Positions 1-9,328 of a stretch of 64,000 nucleotides of DNA are shown one piece after another. Position numbers and translations under genes: made by a program. The notes beneath the pieces are model-generated. The model did no database searches. It had not been told where the DNA came from and worked only from the letters and a program-made list of their open reading frames with translations. Within the stretch, counting starts at the first letter, position 1, and each line of letters opens with the position of its first letter. The stretch lies in NCBI RefSeq assembly GCF_000152705.1, contig NZ_CH672413.1, positions 3,104,139 to 3,168,138 of the forward strand, given 5' to 3'. The DNA is from Janibacter sp. HTCC2649. GTDB lineage: Bacteria; Actinomycetota; Actinomycetes; Actinomycetales; Dermatophilaceae.

Positions 1-416
1 AAGAGCCGGTCCACCCCGGCCTGGTCCTCGGGTGAGGCGGCCAGCAGAGCCCGCTGGGCGGCATACCCCTCGAGTCTTTCGCGGAGGTCCTCGAACGCGA
101 AGGGCTTGAGGAGATAGTCGGAGACGCCGTGACGGACGGCGGCGCGCACCGCGTCGACTTCCTTGGCGGCGGAGATGACGATGACGTCGCTGTGGGATCC
201 GGTGTGCCGTAGTTCGGCGACGATGTCGAGGCCGAATCGGTCCGGGAGATAGAGGTCGAGGAGCAGTAGGTCGGGGGTGAGGTCGTGCGCCATCGTCAGG
301 GCGTCGGCCCCGGAGTGGGCCACGCCGACGACCTCGAATCCGTCGGTGCGCTCGACGAAAGCACGGTGCACCCGAGCGACCATGAAGTCGTCGTCGACGA
401 TGAGGACGGAGATCAC
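1..416 (-). CDS. response regulator, CitB/DctR family (3' end cut by window)
   Basis: The reading frame starts MISVLIVDDDFMVARVHRAF and gives a receiver domain: acidic pocket DDD near residues 9-11, phospho-acceptor Asp in LLLLDLYLPD, the ISAAKE segment, and the conserved Lys in YLLKPF. The C-terminal DNA-binding part lies beyond the window edge. The GTG start at 416 overlaps the kinase stop by 4 nt, so the two are translationally coupled. Pairing with a CitA-type kinase and divergent position next to tctCBA suggest that it activates the tricarboxylate transporter in response to an external carboxylate. The receiver fold is certain; the CitB/DctR assignment rests on the partner and context. 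Confidence 0.9.
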   Translation of the reverse strand, partial: MISVLIVDDDFMVARVHRAFVERTDGFEVVGVAHSGADALTMAHDLTPDLLLLDLYLPDRFGLDIVAELRHTGSHSDVIVISAAKEVDAVRAAVRHGVSDYLLKPFAFEDLRERLEGYAAQRALLAASPEDQAGVDRL

Positions 417-2083
417 GAGGGCACTCCTTCGGGAAGAGACGCGGTGACACCCAGGCGAGCCGTGAACCGGGCGCCGGTGTCCGTGGGCGTCATGATGATC
501 TCGCCTCCGCGCTGCTCGCAGAGCATTCGGGTGAGGGCCAATCCGATCCCGCGAGTCCCATCGCCCCCGGGCTTCGTCGTGAAGCCCTGGTCGAAGACCT
601 CGTCAGCGATCTCGTCGGGTACGCCGGGACCCGAGTCGGACACGACGATCTCGACGCTCGACTGGTCCTGGGTGATCGTGACCTCCACCCACTGCGCGGT
701 CGATGCTGTGCGTGACTGGGCTGGCGACGCTTTTGGCCCCGCGCTCGTCACCGCATCGAGTGCGTTGTCCACGAGGTTGCCGATGACGGTGCCGACGTCG
801 GCAGAGTCCTCGGGCTGCAACCGTTGCAACGAGGTCGTATCCGTGATGCGCAGGTCGATTCGACGCTCTGACGCAAGACTCGCCTTGGCCATCAACAGGG
901 CAGCAACGGCGGGGTCGCCCACTCGGCTGTTGATGCTCAGGTCGAGGGAGTGGCGGCGCTGGCTCACGGTGTCGACATAGCTGACGACCTCGTCGTACTC
1001 ACCGATCTGGATGAGGCCACTGATCGTGTGCAGCTGGTTGGCGAACTCGTGCGCCTGGGCCCGCAGCAGCTGGGTGGTGCTGCGGAAGGTGCCGAGCTGG
1101 CGCTCCATGTCCGCGAGCGCAGTCCGGTCGCGCAGGGTCGTCACCGTGCCTAGGGGGCGGCCGTCGCGTTCGACGTGCATCCGGTTCATGACGAGGACGT
1201 GCCCCCGGCGAACGACGACCCGGTCGCGCGCGTTGTCGTCGTCGGAGCCAGAGAGCACCTCGAGGAGTCGACCGCGCACCCTGAGGTCGGCCAGGGTCAG
1301 GCCCTCTGCGTGGTCCGGCAGGTCGAGCAGACGCCGTGCCACGTCGTTGACGAGAGTGACCCGGCCCTGTGGGTCGAGGGCGATGACCCCCTCGGCGATG
1401 CCGTGCAACAGGGCCTCGCGGTGCTCAGCGAGACCCGCGATCTCGCTCGGCTCCATGCCCAGGGTCTGGCGCTTGATCCGGCGGGCGAGCAACCACGACC
1501 CGAGCAGGCCGATGAGCAGCGCTCCGCCGACATAGGTGAGGAGATAGGACGACGCGCCCCGTGCCCGCTCCCATGCCGACGGGAACGGCTCGGTGATCAT
1601 CACGGTGCCAAGGTGTTCGCCAACTCGCCCATCGGTCACCGAGAAGACGGGAACCTGGGACACGAGGTCCCTCTGGCCGTCGAGCGTGAGGGTTCCAGAC
1701 CAGCTCGCTCCCTCACCAACAGCCTCTCGTGGCAACGGTATTCGCATGTCCTCCAACGATGGGTTCGTGGAGACGCGAACGTCCTCGTCGGCGTCGGCGA
1801 ACGTCACCGATCCCACCGAGGACTGCGTGGCGAAGGACTGCGCGAGGGTGGCGAGGCCCGTGCGGGTCTCCGGGATCTCGAGGTTGCTGCGCACGAGAGG
1901 ATTGCCCCCGAGCTGCTCCGCCAGCGCCGAGACCCTGCGGCCCTCGACGCGGGTGAAGGTCGCCTCGGACTGGGCCAAGGACAACGCACCCACGAGGACG
2001 AGGACGACGAGGATCACGGCGACCTGCAGCACGAGCAGCTGGCCGGCCAACGTCGTGCGGCGGGCCCGAGGGCGTGTGACCAC
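413..2083 (-). CDS. sensor histidine kinase, CitA/DcuS family
   Basis: Membrane kinase of about 556 residues. A first membrane helix lies near residues 14-36, an extracytoplasmic sensor domain spans about 37-178, a second helix 179-200, a PAS domain about 225-325, then a SpoOB-type dimerisation helix with His in AHEFANQLHTISG (H344), the N box GNLVDNALDA, the G1 box DSGPGVP and a final GIGLAL. This order is that of CitA/DcuS/DctS kinases, which sense di- and tricarboxylates directly in the periplasmic domain. The frame stays open upstream to 2347, but that extension would run into tctC. The GTG at 2083, with GAAGG 11 nt before it, gives the family's usual length. The ligand is inferred from the divergent tct operon. 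Confidence 0.9.
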   Translation of the reverse strand: MVTRPRARRTTLAGQLLVLQVAVILVVLVLVGALSLAQSEATFTRVEGRRVSALAEQLGGNPLVRSNLEIPETRTGLATLAQSFATQSSVGSVTFADADEDVRVSTNPSLEDMRIPLPREAVGEGASWSGTLTLDGQRDLVSQVPVFSVTDGRVGEHLGTVMITEPFPSAWERARGASSYLLTYVGGALLIGLLGSWLLARRIKRQTLGMEPSEIAGLAEHREALLHGIAEGVIALDPQGRVTLVNDVARRLLDLPDHAEGLTLADLRVRGRLLEVLSGSDDDNARDRVVVRRGHVLVMNRMHVERDGRPLGTVTTLRDRTALADMERQLGTFRSTTQLLRAQAHEFANQLHTISGLIQIGEYDEVVSYVDTVSQRRHSLDLSINSRVGDPAVAALLMAKASLASERRIDLRITDTTSLQRLQPEDSADVGTVIGNLVDNALDAVTSAGPKASPAQSRTASTAQWVEVTITQDQSSVEIVVSDSGPGVPDEIADEVFDQGFTTKPGGDGTRGIGLALTRMLCEQRGGEIIMTPTDTGARFTARLGVTASLPEGVPS

Positions 2084-2125
2084 TATGTTCTCAACCTTCA
2101 GTGCGGACAGAAGCGGGACATCGGT

Positions 2126-2153
2126 GTCGCCGACAGACAGCATCGTCGGCGAC
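2126..2153. promoter_or_regulatory. inverted repeat in kinase/tctC divergent promoter
   Basis: GTCGCCGAC (2126-2134) and its exact inverse GTCGGCGAC (2145-2153) are separated by 10 nt in the 115-bp gap between the divergent kinase and tctC. This is a plausible binding site for the neighbouring response regulator. Function is inferred from position only. Confidence 0.4.
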
Positions 2154-2162
2154 CCACTTGAT

Positions 2163-2175
2163 GGGACAGTGTCCC
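2163..2175. promoter_or_regulatory. 13-bp palindrome GGGACAGTGTCCC before tctC
   Basis: A perfect 6+1+6 palindrome ends 23 nt before the tctC start codon, upstream of the ribosome binding site GAAAGG (2185-2190). It could be an operator or part of the leader. It is separate from the longer repeat at 2126-2153. Confidence 0.35.
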
Positions 2176-2198
2176 CCCTGATCCGAAAGGTCTCAACG

Positions 2199-3215
2199 AT
2201 GAGATCACGCCCCACCGCCCTCCTCGGCGCTGCACTCGCCGCCGCGGCTCTCACCCTCAGCGCCTGCGGTGCCACCGCCGACAAGAGCGCCGACACCGGC
2301 TCGTCCGCCACAGCCGACGCCAAGCCCGCCACCGGTCTCCAGCTCATGGTGCCGAACGCACCGGGTGGTGGCTACGACACGACGGCCCGCACCGCGGCCA
2401 AGGTCCTCGAAGCCGGGAAGATCACGAACCAGATCCAGGTCTTCAACCTCCCCGGAGCGGGCGGCACCGTTGGTCTCCAGCGGATCGTCAACGAAAAGGG
2501 CAACGGCAAGCTCGCGATGCAGATGGGGCTGGGAGTCGTGGGAGCGGCATACACCCAGAAGTCCAAGGCCACGCTCGCCGAGACGACCCCGATCGCCAAG
2601 CTGATCGAGGAGGCCGGCGCGATCGTCGTGCCCAAGGACTCGCCCTACAAGGACATCAACGCGCTCGTCGCAGCGTGGAAGGCCGACCCGAAGAAGTTCG
2701 CCGTCGGCGGCGGCTCCTCGCCGGGCGGACCTGACCACCTGCTTCCGATGCAGCTCGCCAAGGCCGTCGGGATCGACCCGAAGGACGTCAACTTCGTGAC
2801 CTACGACGGTGGCGGTGAGCTCCTCCCCGCCCTGCTCGGCAACAAGATCGCCTTCGGTGCCAGTGGCTTCGGCGAGTTCCTCGACCAGGTCGAGGCCGGC
2901 GCAGTCCGCGTCCTCGCCGTGACCAGCGCCGAGCCGGTCCCCGCGCTCAAGGACGCCCCGACCCTCAAGTCCGCGGGCATCGACCTCGTCTTCACCAACT
3001 GGCGCGGCATCGTGGCCCCTCCCGGCATCTCCGCCGAGGACAAGAAGGTCTGGGTCGACGCGCTCACCAAGATGCACGACAGCCAGGCCTGGAAGGACGA
3101 GGAAGCCAAGCGCGGCTGGACCGACGCCTTCCAGACCGGTGACGAGTTCGGCACCTTCCTCAAGGAGCAGGACGCGTCCGTCGCCGAGATTCTCAAGCAG
3201 CTCGGCCTCGCATGA
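2199..3215 (+). CDS. tctC: tripartite tricarboxylate transporter substrate-binding protein TctC
   Basis: Lipoprotein of 338 residues. The signal peptide ends in a lipobox (LSAC, Cys about residue 25), followed by a Ser/Thr/Ala linker and the Bug/TctC fold opening LMVPNAPGGGYDTTARTAA, which is the family's P-loop-like carboxylate-binding start. Further family segments are VNEKGNGKLAMQMG, AVGGGSSPGGPDHL and ALLGNKIAFGASGFGEF. It binds an external tricarboxylate or related organic acid and delivers it to TctAB. The ATG at 2199 has GAAAGG 8 nt upstream; a longer frame from 1593 overlaps the kinase and is not credible. It overlaps tctB by 4 nt. Substrate is unknown; citrate, tricarballylate and aromatic acids all occur in the family. 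Confidence 0.93.
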   Translation: MRSRPTALLGAALAAAALTLSACGATADKSADTGSSATADAKPATGLQLMVPNAPGGGYDTTARTAAKVLEAGKITNQIQVFNLPGAGGTVGLQRIVNEKGNGKLAMQMGLGVVGAAYTQKSKATLAETTPIAKLIEEAGAIVVPKDSPYKDINALVAAWKADPKKFAVGGGSSPGGPDHLLPMQLAKAVGIDPKDVNFVTYDGGGELLPALLGNKIAFGASGFGEFLDQVEAGAVRVLAVTSAEPVPALKDAPTLKSAGIDLVFTNWRGIVAPPGISAEDKKVWVDALTKMHDSQAWKDEEAKRGWTDAFQTGDEFGTFLKEQDASVAEILKQLGLA

Positions 3216-3727
3216 CCGACGCCTCACTTGAGGCTTCGGGAGGGACCAAGGACCGCGCACAGTACGGACTGTGCGCGGCCCTGGGCCTCCTCGGAGTGCT
3301 CGTCCTCTTCGACGCGAGCCGCATCGGTGCCGCGTCCTCGAGCAACGACCCGATCGGGCCCAAGCCCATGCCGATCCTGCTCGGCGCGTTGCTCATCATC
3401 ATCGCGATCTTCTATGCGATCGACATCTCCCGTGGCGGTCAGGGCGAGGCCGAGGAGGGGGAGGACATTGACCTCACCACGGGTGTCGACTGGCGCACCA
3501 TCGGCCTCCTCATCGCCGCGTTCTCCCTGAACGCCGTCCTCATCGAGCCGCTCGGTTGGGTGATCAGCGGCGCGCTGCTCTTCGCTGGTTCGGCCTACGC
3601 GCTCGGCAACCGGCACCACGTCCGCGGCCTCGTCTTCGGCGTGATCCTCTCGCTCGCGACGTTCTATGCGTTCGCGATCGGGCTCGGGGTCAACCTGCCG
3701 GCCGGCATCCTCCAAGGAATCCTCTGA
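3212..3727 (+). CDS. tctB: TctB small membrane subunit of TTT transporter
   Basis: A 171-residue protein with about four hydrophobic segments (residues roughly 22-38, 52-70, 93-125, 135-165), matching the small TctB subunit. The motif [13 protein letters not shown] is typical of the family. Its start overlaps the tctC stop (ATGA) and its stop overlaps the tctA start by one base, so the three subunits are coupled. TctB is required with TctA for solute passage, driven by the cation gradient. Confidence 0.88.
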   Translation: MTDASLEASGGTKDRAQYGLCAALGLLGVLVLFDASRIGAASSSNDPIGPKPMPILLGALLIIIAIFYAIDISRGGQGEAEEGEDIDLTTGVDWRTIGLLIAAFSLNAVLIEPLGWVISGALLFAGSAYALGNRHHVRGLVFGVILSLATFYAFAIGLGVNLPAGILQGIL

Positions 3728-5322
3728 TGGACAACCTCAACTCCCTCATGGGGGGTTTCGGCGACGTCCTGTCGCCGATCAACCTCCTCATCGCCCTGCT
3801 GGGTGTCACGGTCGGCACGGCCGTCGGCGTCCTGCCCGGCATCGGTCCGGCCATGACCGTCGCGCTCCTGCTGCCGATCACCTACGGCCTCGAGCCGGTC
3901 CAGGGCCTCATCCTGTTCGCCGGCATCTTCTACGGCGGCATGTACGGCGGGTCCACGACCTCGATCCTGCTCAACACACCAGGTGAGTCCTCGTCGGTGG
4001 TCACCGCCATCGAGGGCAACAAGATGGCCAAGGCGGGACGTGCCTCACAGGCCCTCGCCACGTCAGCCATCGGGTCCTTCGTCGCCGGCACCATTGGCAC
4101 GCTCGGCATCGTCTTCCTCATGCCGCAGGTCGTGAAGTTCGCGATCAGCCTCGGCGCCCCCGAGTACCTCGCCATCATCCTGCTCACCTTCACCGGTGTG
4201 ACGGCCGTGCTCGGTGCGTCTCGCATCCGCGGCCTCGCGGCGCTCGTCCTCGGCCTGACCATCGGCGTCGTCGGTATCGACTTCGTCACCGGCCAACAGC
4301 GCCTCACCGGCGGGATCCCGCAGCTCGCGGACGGCATCGACGTCGTCGTTGTCGCGGTCGGCATCTTCGCCGTCGGCGAGGCCCTCTGGGTTGCTGCCCA
4401 CCTCCGCCGCAAGGCCGCCGAAGTCATCCCGGTCGGTCGCCCGTGGATGGGCAAGAGCGACTGGAAGCGGTCCTGGAAGCCATGGCTTCGTGGCACCGCC
4501 CTCGGCTTCCCGTTCGGCGCGCTGCCGGCCGGTGGCGCCGAGATCCCGACCCTGTTGTCCTACACCGCCGAGAAGAAGCTCACCAAGCACCCGGAGGAGT
4601 TCGGGCACGGCGCCATCGAAGGCGTCGCCGGACCAGAGGCAGCCAACAACGCCTCTGCCGCAGGCACCCTCGTCCCGATGCTCGCCCTCGGCCTCCCGAC
4701 GAACGCGACCGCAGCGATCATGCTCGCGGCACTCCAGGGCTGGGGCATCGAGCCGGGACCGCTGCTGCTGACGAAGGAACCCGCCCTCGTGTGGGCCCTC
4801 ATCGCCAGCCTGTTCATCGGCAACACGATGCTGCTCCTGCTCAACCTCCCGCTGGCTCCGGCCTGGGCGAAGCTGCTGCAGATCCCGCGTCCCTATCTGT
4901 ATGCCGGCATCCTCTTCTTTGCGTCCATGGGTGCGTATGCCGTGAACTCCCAGCCGTTCGACCTGTGGCTGTTGCTCGGGCTGGGTCTGCTCGGCTTCGC
5001 GATGCGTCGGTTCGGCCTCCCGGTCCTGCCGCTCATCGTCGGTGTCATCCTCGGCCCGCTGGCCGAGAAGCAGGGGCGTCGTTCGCTCCAGCTCACCGGC
5101 GGCGAGATCGACGGGCTCATCGGCGGACCGATTGCCTGGTTCTGCTACGCCCTCATCGTCGTCGCAATCGCGTGGCCGCTCATCAATGTCGTCCGTAGCC
5201 GTTTCGGCAAGGGTGGCAAGGGTGGCGACGGCGGCAAGGGCGGCGACGGCGGCGACGGTGTCGGTCCGGAGCCGTTGGCCAACGCCAAGGCCGGCTACTC
5301 CTACAACTCCTCGGAGGCCTGA
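3727..5322 (+). CDS. tctA: TctA large membrane subunit of TTT transporter
   Basis: A 531-residue protein with about 11-12 membrane segments. The family signatures are visible: [21 protein letters not shown] near the N terminus, [20 protein letters not shown], and the paired repeat [24 protein letters not shown] with [21 protein letters not shown]. These Gly-rich loops form the translocation pathway. The C terminus has an unusual low-complexity tail of Gly, Lys and Asp (about residues 496-512, encoded around 5203-5265) not needed for the fold. The ATG at 3727 shares one base with the tctB stop. Confidence 0.95.
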   Translation: MDNLNSLMGGFGDVLSPINLLIALLGVTVGTAVGVLPGIGPAMTVALLLPITYGLEPVQGLILFAGIFYGGMYGGSTTSILLNTPGESSSVVTAIEGNKMAKAGRASQALATSAIGSFVAGTIGTLGIVFLMPQVVKFAISLGAPEYLAIILLTFTGVTAVLGASRIRGLAALVLGLTIGVVGIDFVTGQQRLTGGIPQLADGIDVVVVAVGIFAVGEALWVAAHLRRKAAEVIPVGRPWMGKSDWKRSWKPWLRGTALGFPFGALPAGGAEIPTLLSYTAEKKLTKHPEEFGHGAIEGVAGPEAANNASAAGTLVPMLALGLPTNATAAIMLAALQGWGIEPGPLLLTKEPALVWALIASLFIGNTMLLLLNLPLAPAWAKLLQIPRPYLYAGILFFASMGAYAVNSQPFDLWLLLGLGLLGFAMRRFGLPVLPLIVGVILGPLAEKQGRRSLQLTGGEIDGLIGGPIAWFCYALIVVAIAWPLINVVRSRFGKGGKGGDGGKGGDGGDGVGPEPLANAKAGYSYNSSEA

Positions 5323-5323
5323 C

Positions 5324-5722
5324 ATGACCGTTCTCGTGGGTTACGTGCCCAATGGCTATGGCGAAGCAGCCCTCACGGCGGCTGTGGGTGAGGCTCGGCG
5401 TCGTCGTGAACACCTGCTCGTCGTCAACATGTCGCGCGACGACGTGCTGGCGGATGCTCGTCGCGCCGACGAGGAGCAGCTCGCCCGTCTCCGGCGCGAC
5501 CTCGACGAGCTCGGTCTCGACGCCGAGGTCCGGCGGATCGAGCAGGGCAACGACCCGGCCGAGGCGATCCTCGGGGTTGCCGCCGAGGTCGACGCGAGCG
5601 TCATCGTCATCGGCCTGCGCCACCGCACCCCGGTCGGCAAGCTCATCATGGGCTCGGTCGCGCAGCGGATCCTGCTCGACGCCCAGTGCCCCGTCCTTGC
5701 CGTGAAGGGAGATGCCGCATGA
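5324..5722 (+). CDS. universal stress protein (UspA family)
   Basis: A single-domain 132-residue Usp protein opening MTVLVGYVPNGYGEAALTAA. The nucleotide-loop region VIGLRHRTPVGKLIMGSVAQRIL and the closing CPVLAV strand match ATP-binding Usp proteins (G-x-x-x-..-G-S pattern). It begins 1 nt after the tctA stop and overlaps the next gene by 4 nt, so it belongs to the tct operon. Usp genes are often found beside organic-acid transporters; the role here is not known. A longer frame from 5042 lies inside tctA and is rejected. Confidence 0.85.
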   Translation: MTVLVGYVPNGYGEAALTAAVGEARRRREHLLVVNMSRDDVLADARRADEEQLARLRRDLDELGLDAEVRRIEQGNDPAEAILGVAAEVDASVIVIGLRHRTPVGKLIMGSVAQRILLDAQCPVLAVKGDAA

Positions 5723-6189
5723 GCGTCTCGACCGCGGACCTGTGGGACGAGCGCGGTGAAACTCTCCAGTCGTGTTCGGTGCAGCTGCGTCACTACGGCG
5801 GGCACACGGCATACACCGGGGTGATCAGCACGGTGCGCTGTCACCGCGACAACGCCCTCGTGAAGGCGGCACTGGGCGAGCCCGGCAACGGACGAGTACT
5901 CGTCGTCGACGGCGGCGGGTCACTCGAGTCGGCCCTCATGGGCGACCTCATCGCGGCCTCCGCGGTGGCCCAGGGATGGGCGGGAGTCGTCATCCACGGC
6001 GCCGTGCGTGACGTCGTGGCGCTGCGGGACCTCCCGCTCGGTGCCGTGGCGCTCGGATCCAACCCGCGCAAGAGCGCCAAGGACGGTGTCGGGGAGCGCG
6101 ACGTCCCCGTGTCCTTCGGTGGTGTGGACTTCGTTCCGGGACAGCAGGTCTGGGTTGACGAGGACGGAGTCGTCGCCTCGCTGGTGTGA
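5719..6189 (+). CDS. RraA-fold protein, probable HMG/CHA-type aldolase or oxaloacetate decarboxylase
   Basis: A 156-residue RraA/MenG-like protein. It contains the D-X20-R-D catalytic pattern of 4-hydroxy-4-methyl-2-oxoglutarate aldolases: Asp in GDLIAAS, then exactly 20 residues, then Arg-Asp in GAVRDV. The N terminus (TADLWDERGE) and GWAGVVIHG match the family. Such enzymes cleave 4-hydroxy-2-oxo acids to pyruvate and often decarboxylate oxaloacetate. Some relatives, such as E. coli RraA, instead inhibit RNase E. Its place at the end of a carboxylate uptake operon, with 4-nt coupling to the Usp gene, favours the metabolic role. Confidence 0.75.
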   Translation: MSVSTADLWDERGETLQSCSVQLRHYGGHTAYTGVISTVRCHRDNALVKAALGEPGNGRVLVVDGGGSLESALMGDLIAASAVAQGWAGVVIHGAVRDVVALRDLPLGAVALGSNPRKSAKDGVGERDVPVSFGGVDFVPGQQVWVDEDGVVASLV

Positions 6190-6246
6190 GCCCGGTGGCG
6201 GCCGCTCGCCGCGCGGACTAGTCATTCTCGTGCCACCCTCATAGTC

Positions 6247-7644
6247 ATGAGCCAGCGTCGGGCGCCCAGGTCAGCTCTCATCGGGGCGGCGACCACGGCC
6301 GCCGCCCTCGCCCTGTTCGGTGCGGGATCGGCACCTCCGGCAAGTGCGGCCGGCTCGGCGCGAACCGCTGCCGTGCGAGGGCCAGCGCCGGCGCCCGTTC
6401 CGATCGCCGGCGACAGCGATGTCGGCCCCTGGACGACCAGCATCCCCCAGGTCACCTCCGCGCTCTCGGCGTTGCGATCGCCCACCCAGACGGCCACCTC
6501 GACCAGCGACCTCACGTGGACGATCCGAGCGCGACTCTCGAGCAGGGGGAGCGTGGCCCAGATCGGCGACTACGCGAGCGGTCAGGTCGTCGAGGTTGCC
6601 ACCGGCCGGATCCTGTGGGCCAAGAACCCCACGGTTGCCCGGGTACCGGCCTCCAACGAGAAGCTGGTGACGGCCTTCGTGGCTCTCGTATCGATGGGTG
6701 AGTCGACGCGGTTCACGACCCCGGTCCTGCAGGTGGCCGCGCAGCCAGCAACCGTCTATCTCAAGGGTTCTGGCGACCCCGCCCTCTCGTCCAGCCAGCT
6801 CACGGCGATGGCGTCGGCCGTCGCCACGAAGGTCAAGAGCCAGGGGCGGACCTCTGTCGCTGTCGTCGTGGACGACTCGCTCTTCCCGGCGCCGACCAAC
6901 GCCACCGGGTGGAAGGCCGAGTGGATCCCGGGCACCGTGGCGCCCGTGCGCGCTCTCGTCGTCGACCAGGTCAACGTGGTCGACACCTCGATCAATGCGG
7001 GCCAGGTGTTTGCGGCCAAGCTCAAGGCCGCTGGCGTGACCGCGACCTCGGTGGCTCGCGGTGTCGCCCCTGCGGGGGCCGCGACGATCGCCAGCACCTC
7101 GTCGCCCACCGTCGGCCAGCTCGTGCAGACCATGCTCAACGCCAGCCAGAACGACTACGCGGAGGGGCTCCACCGGCTCTCAGCACTGCGCCGCGGTCAC
7201 AACGCCGACTGGGCCGGCGCCCGGGCCAACGCCCTCGAAGTCCTGGCCTCACGAGGCATCGACAGCACGAGCCTGGTCATCAATGACGGATCCGGGCTCT
7301 CGCAGACCGGTCGCCTCACCCCACTCACGGCGATCGACGTCCTCTCGACCATCCGGATGACACCCGCCCTCAACTCCGTCGTCTTTGCCGCCGCGGCACT
7401 GCCGACGGCCGGCGTCTCGGGCACGCTCGCTGACCGCTTCGACACCGCGCCGACCAACTGCGCCAGGTCCATCGTCCGCGCCAAGACCGGCACGCTGGCC
7501 ACGGCCACGGCGCTGTCCGGGGTCGCGTCCGGAGTCGACGGCCGCGAGCGCATCTTCTCGGTGATCATCAACGGCGTGACCTCGACCGCGGAGTCCCGGG
7601 CCGACGTCGATGCCCTCGCCGCCACGGCCACCGGCTGCTACTGA
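6247..7644 (+). CDS. dacB: D-alanyl-D-alanine carboxypeptidase/endopeptidase, PBP4 (S13) family
   Basis: An exported penicillin-binding protein of 465 residues. The signal peptide ends near SAPPASAA, and the catalytic motifs follow in order: SNEK (SxxK) in RVPASNEKLVTAF, SQN (SxN) in NASQNDYAEGLHRL, and KTG in RAKTGTLATATALSG. Members of peptidase family S13 trim D-Ala from peptidoglycan stem peptides and cut D-Ala crosslinks outside the membrane. Length and motif order are normal. It stands alone between the tct operon and hutH, and a strong hairpin follows at 7672-7708. Confidence 0.9.
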   Translation: MSQRRAPRSALIGAATTAAALALFGAGSAPPASAAGSARTAAVRGPAPAPVPIAGDSDVGPWTTSIPQVTSALSALRSPTQTATSTSDLTWTIRARLSSRGSVAQIGDYASGQVVEVATGRILWAKNPTVARVPASNEKLVTAFVALVSMGESTRFTTPVLQVAAQPATVYLKGSGDPALSSSQLTAMASAVATKVKSQGRTSVAVVVDDSLFPAPTNATGWKAEWIPGTVAPVRALVVDQVNVVDTSINAGQVFAAKLKAAGVTATSVARGVAPAGAATIASTSSPTVGQLVQTMLNASQNDYAEGLHRLSALRRGHNADWAGARANALEVLASRGIDSTSLVINDGSGLSQTGRLTPLTAIDVLSTIRMTPALNSVVFAAAALPTAGVSGTLADRFDTAPTNCARSIVRAKTGTLATATALSGVASGVDGRERIFSVIINGVTSTAESRADVDALAATATGCY

Positions 7645-7655
7645 GGTCGTCTTAC

Positions 7656-7671
7656 GTCTGGGATGCGAGAC
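7656..7671. promoter_or_regulatory. shared hut element, copy 1 (upstream of hutH)
   Basis: GTCTGGGATGCGAGAC, an interrupted palindrome with GTCT/AGAC ends. It matches 13 of 16 bases of the element at 14774-14789 before the second hut block, and both copies are followed by GGTATGCCG or GGGTATGCCG. The distance from the right edge to the start codon is the same in both places (55 nt to 7726 here). A common operator for histidine-utilisation genes is the simplest reading. Confidence 0.5.
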
Positions 7672-7708
7672 GGTATGCCGGGTGCGCGGCTGTTGCTCCC
7701 GGCATACC
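7672..7708. terminator. 11-bp perfect hairpin between dacB and hutH
   Basis: GGTATGCCGGG (7672-7682) pairs exactly with CCCGGCATACC (7698-7708) across a 15-nt loop. It lies 27 nt after the dacB stop and 17 nt before hutH, directly after the hut element. No T-run follows, so it may end dacB transcription inefficiently or act in the hutH leader. Its arms are copies of the window-wide GTATGCC motif. Confidence 0.5.
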
Positions 7709-7725
7709 CACGGTTTGCTTGAGAC

Positions 7726-9291
7726 ATGACGGACACCCAGACGCAGCAGCACCCGGTCGCCCTCGGCGGCGAGCACCTCAGCATCGATGACGTCGTCCGG
7801 GTGGCACGTCACGGTGCACCGGTCGAGCTCAGCCCGACGGCGCTCGCTGCGGTCCGCGCGACCCGCGGCACGATCGAGGGACTGGCGAACGACACGGTGG
7901 CGCACTACGGCGTCTCGACGGGGTTCGGGGCGCTCGCGACGCGGCACATCCCGGTGGAGCTGCGCGCTCAGCTGCAGCGCTCCCTCGTCCGGTCCCACGC
8001 CGCTGGTGCCGGGCCCGAGGTCGAGCGCGAGGTCGTGCGGGCGCTGATGCTGCTGCGCATCGCGACACTGGCCACCGGCCGCACGGGGATTCGGGCCGAG
8101 ACCCTCGAGACCTACATCGCGATGCTCAATGCGGGGATCACGCCCGTGGTGCACGAGTACGGCTCGCTCGGCTGCTCCGGTGACCTCGCGCCCCTGTCAC
8201 ACTGCGCGCTCGCGCTCATGGGTGAGGGGCTCGTGCGCGACGACGACGGCGACGTCATGGACGCTGCCGAGGCGTTGGAGGCCGCCGGGATCACGCCGGT
8301 CGTGCTCGCCGAGAAGGAGGGCCTCGCCCTCATCAACGGCACCGACGGCATGCTCGGAATGCTCTGCCTCGCCATCGCCGACCTGCGGCTGCTCGTCACC
8401 ACCGCCGACATTGCTGCGGCCATGAGCGTCGAGGGGCTGCTCGGGACGGACGACGTCTTCGCCGCCGACCTGCACGCCCTGCGCCCGCAGCCCGGCCAGG
8501 CCATGTCGGCCGAGAACATGCGAAAGATGCTGGCGGACAGCCCGATTCGCGAGTCTCATCGCGACCCCGAGGCGTGCACCCGCGTCCAGGACGCCTATTC
8601 ACTGCGCTGCGCTCCGCAGGTGGCCGGTGGAGTGCGCGACACCATCGACCACGCCGCCCGCGTCGCCGGGTGGGAGCTCGCGTCGGCCATCGACAACCCC
8701 GTCGTCACGCTCGACGGTCGCGTTGAGTCCAACGGCAACTTCCACGGGGCGCCGGTCGCCTACGTGCTCGACTTCCTCGCCATCGTCGCCGCCGACCTCG
8801 CCTCGATCTCGGAGCGACGGACCGACCGCTTCCTCGACAAGTCACGCAACAACGGGCTCCCGCCGTTCCTCGCCGACGACCCCGGTGTCGACTCCGGGCT
8901 GATGATCGCGCAGTACACCCAGGCCGCGATGGTCTCGGAGATGAAGCGCCTGGCCGTCCCGGCGAGTGTCGACTCGATCCCCAGCAGCGCCATGCAGGAG
9001 GACCACGTCTCCATGGGTTGGTCCGCCGCCCGCAAGCTGCGCCGCTCCGTCGACGCCCTGACCCGGGTCATCGCCATCGAGCTCGTCGCCGCCGCGCGGG
9101 GCATCCAGCTGCGCGCGCCACTCGCCCCGGCACCCGCGACCGGTGCCGTCATCGCTGGCATGGCCGAGTTCGGAAACGTCGCACCCGGCCCGGACCGCTT
9201 CCTCGCGCCGGACCTCGAAGCGGCCTATGAAGCAGTCCTCGACGGCGCCGTCGTCGCCGCGGCAGAGACCGTCACCGGCCGACTCAACTGA
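7726..9291 (+). CDS. hutH: histidine ammonia-lyase
   Basis: A 521-residue enzyme that removes ammonia from L-histidine to give urocanate, the first Hut step. The MIO-cofactor loop is [14 protein letters not shown]. Residues 150-152 are Cys-Ser-Gly rather than the usual Ala-Ser-Gly; the essential Ser151 is kept. Other family blocks are [47 protein letters not shown] and ISERRTDRF. Length is normal. hutU begins 37 nt after the stop with its own ribosome binding site, so the two probably form one transcript behind the shared hut element. Confidence 0.96.
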   Translation: MTDTQTQQHPVALGGEHLSIDDVVRVARHGAPVELSPTALAAVRATRGTIEGLANDTVAHYGVSTGFGALATRHIPVELRAQLQRSLVRSHAAGAGPEVEREVVRALMLLRIATLATGRTGIRAETLETYIAMLNAGITPVVHEYGSLGCSGDLAPLSHCALALMGEGLVRDDDGDVMDAAEALEAAGITPVVLAEKEGLALINGTDGMLGMLCLAIADLRLLVTTADIAAAMSVEGLLGTDDVFAADLHALRPQPGQAMSAENMRKMLADSPIRESHRDPEACTRVQDAYSLRCAPQVAGGVRDTIDHAARVAGWELASAIDNPVVTLDGRVESNGNFHGAPVAYVLDFLAIVAADLASISERRTDRFLDKSRNNGLPPFLADDPGVDSGLMIAQYTQAAMVSEMKRLAVPASVDSIPSSAMQEDHVSMGWSAARKLRRSVDALTRVIAIELVAAARGIQLRAPLAPAPATGAVIAGMAEFGNVAPGPDRFLAPDLEAAYEAVLDGAVVAAAETVTGRLN

Positions 9292-9328
9292 CCACCCGGC
9301 ATACCCAAGAGCAGTGAAGGAGAACGTC

